From: Thecamonas trahens ATCC 50062
Taxonomy: Eukaryota > Apusozoa > Apusomonadida > Apusomonadidae
Reading direction: 5' to 3'
NCBI RefSeq assembly: GCF_000142905.1
Contig: NW_013657660.1
Span: 332,881 to 396,880, forward strand
Length of the DNA: 64,000 nucleotides
Shown here piece by piece: positions 1-11,470 of the stretch (positions are counted from its first letter, which is position 1; every line of letters begins with the position of its first letter). Made by a program: the position numbers and the translations under genes. Under the pieces are notes generated by a model. It saw only the letters and a program-made list of their open reading frames with translations, did no database searches and was not told where the DNA came from.

Positions 1-124
1 ACAACCACTCCACCCCCCCCCCCCCCCCCACCCCCCCCCCACCCCCCACCCCCACCACCCACCCGCCCACCCTCCTCTCCTCTCCTCCTCCTCTTTCGCA
101 TCCGCTGTGGGCCAGGCGGTCACC
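1..124 (+). promoter_or_regulatory. C-tract upstream region of the first gene
   Basis: This stretch is almost entirely C with occasional A, followed by a CT-rich block (about 70-95), and ends just before an ATG in an ACCATGG context. Similar C-rich tracts on the sense strand precede many genes here, so it may be a core promoter or 5' UTR element. It could also be simple low-complexity sequence at a contig edge. Confidence 0.35.
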
Positions 125-2300
125 ATGGCAACCACCGGCGACGCCACCGCTGTTGCTGCTTCAAGTAACGAGACTCCCGCAACAACAGGTGGGAGAGAGG
201 AGAGACATCGGAGTGCAAGGTCGTCACGGAGTGAGTATGAGTTTCTGGAACGGGAGCTGGATGCGCAGAGAGCTCGGGCTCGCGCTGCAGAGAGCTTGCT
301 TGCATGCCGCACTGCCGATGAGGAGCGTGTGGTCTCGGCTGGGGCGGAGGAGTTGCTACCGGCTACCACCGAGTCCGATGGCACAGGATCGATGACAGCA
401 GCGGACATGTCGACGTTGCGCCGCAAGGTGGCGGCGCTCAAGGCCGAGTCGCGCCGGACTGAGCGTGAGCTGCGCGAGGCCAGGCAGCGGGCCACCATGT
501 GGGCGGCAGTGCGATCAGGCCCGGCGCTGGAGGAGCCCGAGGGCGAGGGCCGCCGAATGCGGGCGCTTTCGACATCGGTCATGTTTGCTGACGAGCGAAG
601 CGGGATGGACGATGATGACAACGCCATGGCGCTGGCGGCACTGGTCCAGGGACTCGACGAGGCTCATGCCGCCGGCGTGCGCGACGACGAAAGTGACGGC
701 CTCGAGTCTGCATCCGGGCCCGAGTCCGAGCCTGACGGTGTGGCTCTGCCGATGATGCCGTCGCGGCTGAAGCTCTCGGAGAAGCTGCCAATGGGCCAGC
801 GGCTGAGCCGAGCCGAGCCGGAGTTTCGCGAGATGTTTGCGGCATGCGTTGCACCGTGGGGCGACGACCGCAACGCCGTCCTCACCACGGTCTACGGGTC
901 GCGTGGCACTGTGCTGCGGGCCTCGGACAGCGCGGCAGCGTCGGCAACATCAGCCGAGCCGCGCGCGGTCTCGTCGCTGAAGCGAGTCTTCTTCCGCCGG
1001 CCGAACCGGACCTCGCCCTCGGTGCGGCTGACCAAGTACGCTGACAAGCTCAAGGCTTTTCTGGCCAAGCGGGCTGCGCTGGTGGTCGACTGTAATGAGC
1101 GCGAGCATGAAGCTCGCAAGCACCTCAACCGCGAGGTCAGCCGCTGGCGCGATGCGGCCAAGGCCCGCATGGTCCGGCGTGCGCGCCACGTCTTCCTTCA
1201 GCCCATCCACGTCCTTCGCCTCCTCCGCGAGCTGTATCAGTTCCAGCGGCGGCTTGGCATTGCGCATCTCGGCGTCATCCACAAGGTGTTGGCCCGGTCC
1301 GACGCGTCCATGGCCGCCCTCTCGATCGACGAGGCCGAGACACTCGCCATCCCCATTCCAGACCTGTGCGGCGCCCACAACTACCATGTAATCCGCATGC
1401 GCGCCTTTATTGAGCGGCAAGAGATCCAGGTGAAGGATCTTGTCCGCGCCTACGCCACCGAAGTCAAGCACGTGGTCATGTACACCCGTGCCGACCGCCT
1501 CGAGCTCATCCACGGCATCCTCGCCGAGTCGCCAGGCGCCTCGCAACTTGACGGCTACTTTCCCGAAGACGAGCTCCAGCAGTCGCTCTTCAACTCGCTC
1601 ATCCTCGACGTCGCTGCGCCCGAAGGCGCCGCCATCCGCAAGTTTGTCAACAAAACCGACGCCGCCGGCGCTTCTCTCGACCCACAAGCTGTCGTCGGCT
1701 TTGTCGACGCCCTCGCCAACGACCTCGCCGTCATGTACCGCGTCGCTGACGCTGACGCCGCCCGCTTGCACATGCTTGTTGCACGCGCCGTCATCCCGCG
1801 CGTCATCGCCCCATCTGTGCCTACCTCGAGGCGCAGACCAGCGATCGCGACGCCGTCTTTACCTCGCAGGCCGCATGGCTTCGCAAGCTTCCCCCCAGGA
1901 CTTTGGTGTCTCGGAGCTGTTTGTCGCCGGCGCTGCTGCCGCCTGCTTGCCGCTCTGCGCAGACGCCATCGCACTCGCCGAGGATCTCCCGTTCCACATC
2001 GTACCGTCAGACGTCGCCGCCAACCTTGTCGCCTTTGCTCGCGCCATCTACGATCAGCCAACCTTGGATCCGGACTCGTCCGCCACTCTTGGCGCCGACG
2101 ACACCTTTCCCGTTGTTGTCTATGCCCTCGTCCACTCGGACCTCGCCACACCCTGGGCCGTCCTCGACTTTCTCAACGCCTTTTGCTCTCGCCCACTCTT
2201 CCCCTCGGAAGCCCAGTACTGCGCCGTCACCGTCGAGGCCGCCCTCACCCACATCAATCAGGTCTCGCCGGCCGACATCGACAAGCACCGCACCCCGTAG
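125..2300 (+). CDS. VPS9-like domain protein (candidate Rab5-family GEF), two 1-base frame breaks
   Basis: The protein is about 725 residues if two missing bases are supplied. It begins with a Ser/Glu-rich and coiled-coil region (residues ~25-150), followed by an acidic linker and a helical core. The C-terminal ~130 residues (from about position 1900) resemble the conserved half of VPS9 domains: an ADD..P....Y.L-like stretch, a short loop, then EA.YC...VEAAL.HI near the end. VPS9 proteins exchange nucleotide on Rab5-type GTPases at endosomes; that role is inferred. The ATG at 125 was chosen because it has the best initiation context and is in frame with an upstream GTG. The frame changes at a CCCC run (1809-1812) and again at a CCCCCC run (1891-1896), each time by one missing base; 2176 nt plus 2 gives exactly 726 codons. 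No intron signals sit at these points, so base-call errors are likelier than splicing. The assignment rests on motif resemblance only. Confidence 0.6.
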
Positions 2301-2615
2301 CCACGCGGTGTTTCTGTGGTAGCAGCTCAGGCCGCCGTCGGCGATGCTCCGTTGGCGATGCTCCGTCGGCGATGCTCCGTCGGCGATGCTCCGTCTGAGG
2401 GCAAACAACAACGATGACATCAGTCCGCTTCTGCAGAGAGAAAAATATATGTGTGTGTCCCGTCCCGTCCGTCCACATTGTTGCGGTGGTGCGGCCCGAA
2501 AGCAGCGTTTTTTTTGCCCCCCGTCCCCCCTCCCCTCTCCCCCCTTCCCCCCACCCCCCACCACCCCACCTGGCTACCTTTCCACACCGACATCCACACT
2601 CATCGCCTCCTGCGC
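2301..2615. other. Intergenic region with 14-bp repeats and C-tracts
   Basis: It holds a short tandem repeat directly after the upstream stop codon (2336-2396). From about 2515 to 2575 there are strings of C interrupted by T, G and A on the + strand, ahead of the next ATG. Nothing coding is convincing here. Confidence 0.4.
2336..2396. repeat. 14-bp tandem repeat, four copies
   Basis: The unit CGTCGGCGATGCTC is repeated four times with one C-to-T change in the second copy. It begins 36 bases after the stop codon of the VPS9-like gene and would lie in its 3' UTR. Confidence 0.85.
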
Positions 2616-4417
2616 ATGGAGTCGACACGGTCACTGGACCGCCTCCCTGTGGGCAATGGAGTTGTGCCTGGGCGGCGTGTGCGCAGTCCGCTCAAGAACA
2701 AAGGTGCCCGGTCACTCTTTCCCTTCCCCTCCCTCCCCCCCTCTCCGGCTGGCCGCCGGCACGTGCCGACCGGCCAAGGCGGTGCCCAAAGTGGTGGTCT
2801 CGGCCGGGCTCGAGGGCAGGGGAAGGGGCAGCGGCAGGGGCAAGTACACCGCCAGGGACACCATACTCGACATGGTCATGCTCAGTCTGCTCGTGGTGGC
2901 CTGCGTCGTCCTCCTCGCATGGCCCCGCGGAGCCGGGAACCCCCGCGTTCGCACGGCCACCACGGCGGCCAGCCGACGACGGCCAATCGTCCGCTGCCGC
3001 CGCCGGCAACGTCGACCGCTCTGGCCACCGCTTCGAACCAGCCAGGCCTTCGTCGCCGCCCGAGTGCAAGCCGCCCGCCGCAGCCGCAGCCGCCGCAGCC
3101 GCAGTCGGTCCACCAGGTCGAACCGCCCACGCTCGAGAACGATTTGCACGCTTGGACGCCCGCAATGATCTCGCTCCTCCTCACAGACATGACTCCGCTG
3201 GTTGTCGACAACCAGCTCGAGCCGCCGGCAGTCGATCCGGCAGTCGAGTCAGCCGCCGTCGACGCTCTCTTCTTTGACTCGGATTCGGAGACGATGGCAT
3301 TTTCGCCGCACGACCCCATCGACATTGCCTCTATCTTGGTCTCGCCCGCCGCCTTTCCTGCCGCGTCTCCAGCCGGCAAGCACTCGGTGGCTTCGCACTT
3401 GCGATCGCCATCGGTTCTCCCACTGCTACCCACCACACCGTCTACCTCTGCTCACGAGCTCGGCCCCATCGGGCCGGCGCTTTTCTCTCACTCTGAGCCC
3501 GTCGTACCGCCCGCGCCTCCCGCCGAAACGGCCTCCCCGCACAGCCTCGCGCCCATTGCGCCGCCGACTGTCATTGACTCTGCCATTACTGTCGATTCCG
3601 ACTCGGACGCCGAGTCTGACGACGCTGCCATAGCAGCCTTTGACTTTGCCCTCGAATCGGAAATCTCATTCATGGACGTCCTGGCCACATCCGCCGAGCC
3701 CGTCGAGCCAGACGAGCCCGTCGCCGTTGAGCCCTCCCCGTCTCCCTCCCCCTCCCCCTCGTCATCACTCTCTAACTCGCCTTGCCCGTCACCGCGGCCC
3801 ATCGCCGCCGACCCCGCACCCGCCCAGGCTGTCAACCCCTCGCCTCACGCCACCCCGCCGCGGCCTCCAACAAGCCGAATGTCATCACGCCCTTGCTGGT
3901 CGCTCTCGCCATGATCATTCCCAACATTCACAGATACGGCACCATGGCTATCCGTGCCCACCCGCTGCGGGTCCTCGCCATCTTTGCTGCATGCCTTGGC
4001 CTCCCGTCGCTCGCCCTTGTTTTTCCGGCCCCGGTCGCCCTCCTCTTTGCGCTTGCCGCAAGCATCTCATTCATCGCACTCTCGCCGGCGCCGCGGCTCT
4101 GCACCACCGTGGTCTCGGCTTGCCTCCTCTCACTCCTTGCCGCTTCAGTCACCGGCTTTATTGTTCCTCTCAATGGAGCTGAACGCATCCTCAGCGCCTG
4201 CATCGTCCTGCTTACCTGGCACACGCGACCGGCATGGCCCGCCGCAGTCTGGCTTTCTCTGGCTGGCCAGGCCATGGTCGCCCGCACCCCACTTGGCACC
4301 AACTACATCACGCACTGGTTTTGCAGCCTGGTGGCCCTCGCCACAGTCCACGTCGCCACCGCGCCTGCGTCGCCGCCGGCTGCCGCGCATCGCCGCGCTG
4401 TGCCGCCTGCCCAATGA
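2616..4417 (+). CDS. Ser/Pro-rich multi-spanning membrane protein, unknown function
   Basis: I do not recognise the family. A short first exon (2616-2703) ends in a GTGCCC donor; a pyrimidine-rich intron to about 2791 restores the frame leading into a hydrophobic segment (residues ~55-75, nt ~2860-2930). A long acidic, Ser/Pro-rich stretch follows, with DSDSD and SPSPSPS clusters. The last ~180 residues (from ~3870) hold about five hydrophobic helices. The frame must shift by one missing base at CCCCC (2940-2944) and again near CCCC (3853-3856). With those bases the protein is about 571 residues. It looks like a low-complexity region flanked by one N-terminal and several C-terminal membrane segments. 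The stop is only three bases from the stop of the convergent gene. Exon 1 and its splice are the least certain part. Confidence 0.5.
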
Positions 4418-4420
4418 ACA

Positions 4421-7400
4421 TCACAAGTCGTAGTGTGACGGCGAGCTCCCGCTCCCGCCGCCGCCGAACTCGCGAGCCATGTTGACGTTGAACAGAATCG
4501 ACGGTGAGCCAAAGAACGAGTCGCCGCCCTGCATCAGACCCGAGGCAAGCGACGCCGCAGACTCAAATCGCGACCGCCCGACCGACGACGCACCGTCGTA
4601 GAACGAGCCGCCGTCCCCGACGCGCCCGACAGCGAGATCGCCGCCGTGTACAGCGCAGCTCTCTCGGACCGGTGCCGCCGCGTGCGGAACTGCTGGTGTC
4701 GCCGCCACATCGCGATACCGACCGCGACAGAGAGAAGGCACGAGACCGAGGCCGCCAGAATGATCGGCCGGAAGCATTGCGAGCCGGTGCACGTCGACGA
4801 CTCGGACTGCAGGTGAATCCATTTGACGCCGTCAGCAACGCTGGCCCCAATCGCTTGCCCGAGCGAGACTCCGGCAAGCACAATTGGAAAGTGGTTGACC
4901 GAGAAGCAATCGCGGATCATAAGCGGCATGAGCGCGTCGACCGCACCGTACAGCAGCCCGGTGCCGGCCAGCCCGGCCTCAATCAGCCACTGGTGCGCGT
5001 ACGAGAGCAGCAGGTGTGCCACAGACATGAGCGTCGAGATTACAATGACCGAATACGAGTGATGGACGTGCGGGAGCGCTTGCGTCAGGTTGCCCTCGAA
5101 CAACGCGCCGACAAACCGCGCCAGCCCAAACAGAGCGTACGCCAGCGACACGTTCGCCTTGCGCCCCGCCGCCCGCTCGATATCGCCAATGTACGACACA
5201 ACCGCGGCGGTAAAGCCCTGGCAGAGGGCGGCAACCAGGAACAGCGACTGGAACTCACTCGACGCCACAAGATCGCGGACAGCAAGGACCGGCGACGACG
5301 AAAACTTGAACCATGACGGCGATGTGAACCGTGCAGACGTCGGTAGCGCCATCGTGCCCACCGCGGCCTCATGCGCCACTCCGCCAACCCCGTGACCAGC
5401 CCCGAGCGTGGCACCCAGCACGTAGTCGGCAGCTGCGCGGTTTGGCGCGAGCCCGACCGAGTACGACCGGTCGCGAACCAGCGAGAGCGACGACGCCGAA
5501 ATCCGCCGCGACATGGCAGACACGCCGCGGACCCGCGCCAGCCGCGCCTCCATCTGCATCACAGGGTTAAACTGCATCGGAAGGAGGACGCCAACCCACG
5601 AAATGACGAGGAGGAGCATGGCCAGCCAAAAGAACATCGCATGGACGCTGACGTCAATGCTCAAAAGCGCAAGGCCCTGCAAGGCCCCGCCGAGCGCCGG
5701 CACACCCTGCACAAAACCGACCACGGACGATGCCCACGAGAACTGGAGTAGAACAAGGACAGTCCACAGCGCAGAGAGCTGGATGGCATATGAGCCGAGC
5801 TCCACCGCAAGAATGCACATGCACAGCGGCGCTACGACCGCAGTGACCTTGGAAAACGACATGACCCACATGCCCATGTACCCGAGCCAGACCGCCACTC
5901 CCGAGACAAGCACCGCTCGCCGCGGCCCGAACCGCTCCACAGCATAACCGGCAACAAGCCCGAGCCACCGCCCCGACAGCCTCGCCATCTTGACCCAGTA
6001 CGCGTCGTTGGCCGTAATGCCAAACAGCTTCTCCATGTGCTCTGAAAAAAACGCCGCCGCGTACATCGACGCCGTGCCAAACGCAAGCGTGCAGCACGCC
6101 ACAACCACCAGCGTCACTGACGGGAGCCACGCCTCGGCCAGACACCAAACATCAATCGACCGCACCATCACAGCATCCACAATCTCCTCCAACGACTCCC
6201 ACGCATACGCGCCCATCGCTGGTAACGTACCTGCGCGCTCACTGTCGTCTGTCTGCGCCCGCAGCCGCGCTCCGCCGCTCACACCGTTGATTGAGCCGCC
6301 CAGCAGCGGTGAGTGCTCGTCAAACGTCCGCTCCGAAGATGCCGTTGACTCGTCCACTGCCCGCCGCGATCGCCGCCAGCAGCATGCCAGTGACTGCTCG
6401 CCAGACATCGACCACACCAGCAGCACCGAGGAGTGGTGCGACGAGACAAAGAGGTCCTGCGCCCGCGACCACTCGTACGCCGCCTCAGACGAGAACACAT
6501 GCCGCGTCACCGCGTCCATAAACGTCCGCGCGTAGCCTGTCGCCGCCACAAGCGCCGATTCGCGGTCGTCCAGCCCGCCAAGCGCCCGCCCGCATCGTGC
6601 AGACGCCCGCCACAGCCACGAGCCCTCGCCGGCTGAGCAGTCCGGCAGGTAGTTGACAATCCGCAGCCCGTAGAAGACACCTGTCGAGGGCGAGCCCACA
6701 AAACGCGCCGCAGCCAGCCGATCCTCTAGCGCCGCGCGAGTCTCGGCATCGACAGCACCCCAGTTGGGCACCGAAATGGCCACAATCGACAGGTCGTAGT
6801 CCTGCCACCCAAGCCCGGCTAGAAAGTGAACGTCACGCGCGAGCTGCGCAAGCACAGGCTCGACCCGCTCGAGCTTGACATTGGTCGAGAGCCCGTAGCC
6901 TGACTCGCCCCATCCATTGACCGGATGAAAGGCAAAGTCCTCCACAGCGCCCAGTAGATTCAACTCGTCCAGCGCAGACGTGGCCAGGAACCAAATGTTC
7001 TCTTCCACCATGTACCCCATGTTGTACACCATGAACAAGCCGAATAGGTCGTTGACAAACGTCGTCGCCTCGTTCTCCAGCCGCGCAAAGAGCGCATCGA
7101 GCTCGCGCTCCGCGTCCGCCAGCCAGCTCGGCGACTTGAGGATGGTGCGCGAGATGTAGAGCGAGGAGGTGCCAAGCCGCAGGTGCGGCTGGCCTGACGC
7201 GTCGATTTCTTCCACATGCGCCACTCCGCCGGGGCGGTGCTCGCGGATCCGTGCCATCCACACCTCACGCTCGCGTGCGCTCCCGGCTTCGAGTACCCAG
7301 CTCTGCTTGACAAACAGCGGATCCTCGGCTTCGTGCACCGTCAGCTGCGTCTCGGTCATCGAGACCAACTGCTCCGGCGAGTCCATCGTCACCGCTGCGC

Positions 7401-9135
7401 TGCTCTCCAGTGACTTGTCTTCCAACACCGTCACAACAAACGGGAACTGCGGCGTCGACACAGTCGACGGCGTCATGTAGCTCGGCAGCTCGCAGTACTC
7501 GACGGGCTCGACCTCGACCAGGTACTCGAGCGGAATCGAGCCAGCGTACGCCACGTCGTCAGTGTCGGATGCGCCCGACGACGAGATGCCAAACCCAAAC
7601 GAGGTCGTCCGCTTCGCCGCAGGCCCGTTGGCCCGGAATAGCGACGGCTCGCGCCGCTGAGGCGACGCCAGCTGCGCCCGCGCCGCAAGAATCGCCGCCG
7701 CCGCTCCGCGCGACTCCGAGCCCACAGGTGTATCCAGTGTATGATCAGAGCACACCGGCGAGTCGCTGCTCGTCAGAAAGTAGTACAGCTTGTCCCCCAC
7801 AAGCCGAAAGTTGTAAGTCGACCGCAGCGGCGACCGCCATGGGTTCATCACCTCGCGGCACCGAGGTTCAACAGAGCTGATCAGCGCCAGGTCGCCAGCG
7901 TAGTCGAGTAGGTGCGGGCCAAGGAGCGGCGCAGACTCTGCGCCCGACACCTTGAGCTGTTCAAAGTAGAAGAACTCACGCCAGTCGTCCTGGCCCTCAC
8001 GCTCCACAAGATCAACTGCCTCGCGATGCGCCCGCGTCTTGGTCTCGTACAACCGTGCAAACGGGACAGAAAACTTGCTCGCGTTCGACTCGGTCGACCG
8101 CAACGCGCCACCCGTTGATCCAAAAAGCGTCGACGAGCTTGAAGTCGCGTACATCATGTTGCGCGAGAACGAGGTCCGCCCAGTCAGGTGCTTCATCAGC
8201 TCCTCCCACTCTTGCAGCCGCCGCAGATCACCGAGCTTAATCGATGCTGGCAGCGTTCGGTGCCCGCCAAGAATCGACTTGACGTTTGACCAGAGGACAA
8301 AGAAGACCGTGCCGTTGACAATGCCGTGGATGCCGACCACCAGCACCTGCGACAACGCCAGCCACGCCGGGACTGACCCGGTCGCTGCCAGGCTGATCTC
8401 CTGCCCGATAAAGAGCGAAAAGATGACTGCAAAGCCGCCGCAGTACCACACCACGTACGAGAGCAGCGCCGCGTTCCATCCCAGCTGCTTGGTCGAGAGC
8501 ATGCGAAAGGCGAGAACAAAGACGTACAGGTTAAACACGTACGCCAGAGAGAGGGGAATGTCAAACAGCACAATCCGGCACGACGACGGCTGGATCCAAC
8601 AGAGCCGGGACTGGGCGTGGATCGGGCCGACCGAGTCGCCGCACGGCAGCACCATCCAGACAGTGGAGAGAAAGGCACAGGTGAGGATGCCGACCACCGT
8701 CATCCACTCTTTGAAGAAGAAGAATCGAATCGAAGCAGACCGGATCTGGTGAAAAACGTCCAGCCCGATGGTAGTGTGGATCCCGATCCATGCCGTGAGA
8801 AAAAACTGCGTCTGAACAGCCTCGAGGTGGCAGGCCACTGAGCTTGTTACCAGCGTCGACATGACGAGCGGAAACTGGACAGTGGAAAACACGTTGCAGA
8901 TAGCCATGTACTTGATCATCCGTAACGTCTTGATCCGCGAGAGCACAGGATGGTTGTGCACCACAAAGGCAACCAGTAGTCCGACAAATATCGAGATAAT
9001 CCCCGCAACGCCCAGTGTGTAGTCGAGCCATGACGGCGCCTCGATCGGCGCAGGTGTCGTCGAGTTTGGAAGTGGTGGTGGTGGGGGGGTGGTGGGAGCG
9101 TGGTGTTCCCTACCATGCCCCAACCTTCGAACCAT
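4421..9135 (-). CDS. GPCR / PH-like / PIP-kinase-like / nodulin-type MFS transporter fusion
   Basis: One open frame of about 1,571 residues carries several modules. After a Pro-rich start, residues ~38-290 form seven hydrophobic helices like the cAMP-receptor-type half of GPCR-PIP kinases (RpkA class). Residues ~430-632 look like a PH domain with an insertion. Residues ~640-880 follow the PIP-kinase order: an ISRTI strand where the family has a Lys (IIKTI), an FGL segment, ARDVHFLAGLGWQDYDLS matching the MDYSLL block with its Asp kept, and an FYGLRIVNYL...YARTFMDAV end. No DLKGS-type segment is visible, so lipid-kinase activity is doubtful. From ~1000 on, about twelve helices match nodulin-like MFS transporters, including the GYAVERFGPRR loop. 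The ATG at 9135 was chosen; an in-frame start at 9321 is possible. One missing base at CCCC (4614-4617) is needed to reach a natural C-terminus ending SHYDL. It could instead be two genes merged by a lost stop, but the frame is continuous. Confidence 0.75.
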
Positions 9136-9462
9136 GCTCCCATACTTGGTGGTGCAATGTGCGGGGGAGGGAAAGGTGTAGGAATGGCGACGGGGAGGGG
9201 GGGGGGGGAGGAGTGTGAGGTGGTGGTACAGTCTTGGCTGGCGGAGGAACGAGTGCTGCGTCGACAGCCCGGACCGTGCACGAATGTCACAGGATATCGT
9301 GACTACAGCGTGACTTGACAAGGGTGTTTGCTAATGCGATGGTTGTAGAGGGTCCAACAGAGCTCACTGACAACGCAAGACATGTGCCACGAGGAGGCAC
9401 GCGCGGCAAGGGTAGCAGAGGTGGCAAAGCGGGGGGGGGGGTGGGGGGGAGAGATGGCATCA
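9136..9462. promoter_or_regulatory. Region between casein kinase 1 stop and GPCR fusion start, C-tracts on the minus strand
   Basis: On the minus strand this contains long C-runs (complement of 9196-9208 and 9431-9449) upstream of the GPCR fusion start. It includes the in-frame alternative start at 9321. It probably carries the promoter and 5' UTR of that gene; nothing else is recognisable. Confidence 0.35.
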
Positions 9463-11409
9463 TCACGAGCGACGGGTAGTCGAGTCGCGAAGACGCGAGC
9501 CCGAGCCCGAGGAGCGCAGTGGAGCCGGCTGTGCGGCCGAGGGTGAGCTGGTGGGCGGGGCGTCTGAGCGGCGCTTGCGACGCTTGTCGCGAGACGAGCC
9601 CGAGCGCGGGTCGCGGGCCAGGGATGTGTTGACGCGGGTCGACGAGCCGCCAGGCGACTGGTTGGGCAGGGCCGAGCCGCCCGGGGTGGCTGATGAGCCA
9701 TTGCGGGCGACATTGGAGACGCCTGTGCCCGAGGCGGCAGCCGGCGGAGTGGCCGGCGGAGCGGCAGACGACGAGGCAGGCTTGGCTTCGTCGGCCTCGC
9801 TATGGAGCACGGTCCAGTCGTAGACGTAGTCGTAGGCGTAGCCCTCGCGGATGAAGAGGTCGCGGAAGATGATGCGACAGTAGTCGTAGTCCGGGCGCTC
9901 GTCGAACCGGAGCGAACGGGTGTAGGTGATGTACTTGACAAACTCCTCGGGCAGGCCGGCGCAGAGGTCGTCGACAAGGACCTCAAGCTTCTTGTCGCGG
10001 ATCTTGTCATACTTTTGCTTCTTGTTTGCCGCCTTGAGGCCCTGCCACGGCAGCGAGCCGCGGAGCAGATACAGCAGGACGTAGCCGAGCGACTCCAGAT
10101 CGTCACGCCGCGACTGCTCGATGCCGATGTGTGTGTTGATCGACGCGTACCGTGCTGTGCCCGTCAGATTCTTGCCTTCCTTGTACTTGATGTGCTTGCC
10201 CGTCCGCGGGTCGATGTACCGCTTCGAAAGGCCAAAGTCGATGACGTTGACCTCGCCGGCGTGCTTGCCGATCCCCATGAGCAGGTTGTTCGGCTTGACG
10301 TCGCGATGGATGAGGTGCCGCGAGTGGATGTACTCGAACCGGGTGATCAGCTGCTCCGCCAGCATCAGCACAGTCTTGAGCGAAAACTTGCGCCCGCAAA
10401 TCTGGTGCAAGTCCTCCAGCGACGGGCCGAGCAAGTCCATCACCAGCACATTGTAGTCGCCATCATGCCCGAACCACCGCACGTGCGGGATCCCGATCCC
10501 GCCAGACAGAATCCGATACAGCATCATCTCTGACTGCAGTTGCGGATGCCGCGTCCGCCGCGGCTCCTACTCCCCAACAAACACACGGAAATCAGTCGCA
10601 TCAGTTTCCCTCACACAAACTCTCTTCGCGCCTGGGTCCAGCAGCATGCTCTGCCCACTCCCGCTCGCTCTTGCCCCGCCTTCTCTACCCCTTCCCCCCT
10701 CCAAGGTGCAGTGCCGTTCCAAAAAAACGGCAACGAGCCCCGGCCCGCACACGGACTGCCCATAGAGGGACCGGGACCACCCCGCCGCTCGCCCGAACAC
10801 GCCCTTGCCATGCCGCTTTCCCTTCCCAGCCTCACCCAAACCTTAAACACCCTCCTGGGGTGCACCCTCTGCCATGCGACACGCCCTGCACCAAAGTCTA
10901 GCGGGCGAGGGGCGAATCGGGCGCGCTTTGGCCGCAAGCCGGCAGCTGCGGCAGCCAAATTTGCCGCCAGCCGAAACGAATGAATGTTCGGCCACGAGAC
11001 AGGGCGGGTAAACCAGGCCGAGAGCGAGGCCACCATGGGTGTGGGCTTGGTTCATATGGAAGGGAGAAGGGAGGGAGGGTATTGCATGGAGGCGAGGGGG
11101 GGAGGGGAGGGGGGGGAGGGAAGGAGGGGGAGACCTCGAGGGCAACGGCAGAATGTGAAAGGCCTCAGCGGCGGGCAAAGCGCCCACCACTCGCTACAAC
11201 CCCCTTTCGACCCACCAGTGGCGTACCAGCTTGATCGCCACCTCCTCGCCGGACTTGAGGTCGGTGCCGAGGTAGATGTCACCAAAGGAGCCCGAGCCGA
11301 TTTTGCGGATGGGGACATAGGTGTTACCAAAGCAAATCTTGCGCGACCGTGCCCGGCCGCGCTTCCTCTCCGACGAGCTCTTCTTGTCTCCGGTCCGTCG
11401 CGACGACAT
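9463..11409 (-). CDS. Casein kinase 1 (delta/epsilon-like), two exons
   Basis: Exon 1 (11227-11409, 61 codons) encodes a basic N-terminus and the ATP loop [11 protein letters not shown] plus the catalytic-Lys strand VAIKL. It ends at a GTACGC donor. Exon 2 (9463-10566) follows a TAG acceptor and continues with TRHPQL. It carries HRDVKPNN (catalytic loop), DFGLSKRY, and the CK1-specific [17 protein letters not shown] stretch. The ~300-residue kinase domain is followed by a Ser/Pro/Ala-rich tail of about 120 residues ending with many Arg, typical of the delta/epsilon class, whose tail inhibits the kinase when autophosphorylated (family knowledge). The intron (10567-11226, 660 nt) is unusually long for this window. 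The start lies 61 bases downstream of the cyclase stop on the same strand. An in-frame ATG at 11448 could add 13 residues. Confidence 0.93.
10567..11226 (-). other. Long intron of casein kinase 1
   Basis: It is bounded by GTACGC and TAG on the minus strand. It contains C/T-rich stretches on the sense strand (about 11090-11135) and no convincing exon. Several open frames run through it, but none shows codon bias or a recognisable domain. Confidence 0.7.
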
Positions 11410-11470
11410 TGGGGAGACGAGTGTTGCCGCCCGCGCGTGCAATGGCATTTGCTCACTGAGGAGAGCCAAT

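Noticed and set aside
10540-11234. Plus-strand open frames inside the casein kinase 1 intron
   Set aside because: Compositions are Pro/Arg/Gly-rich, no start context or domain, and the intron boundaries are well defined.
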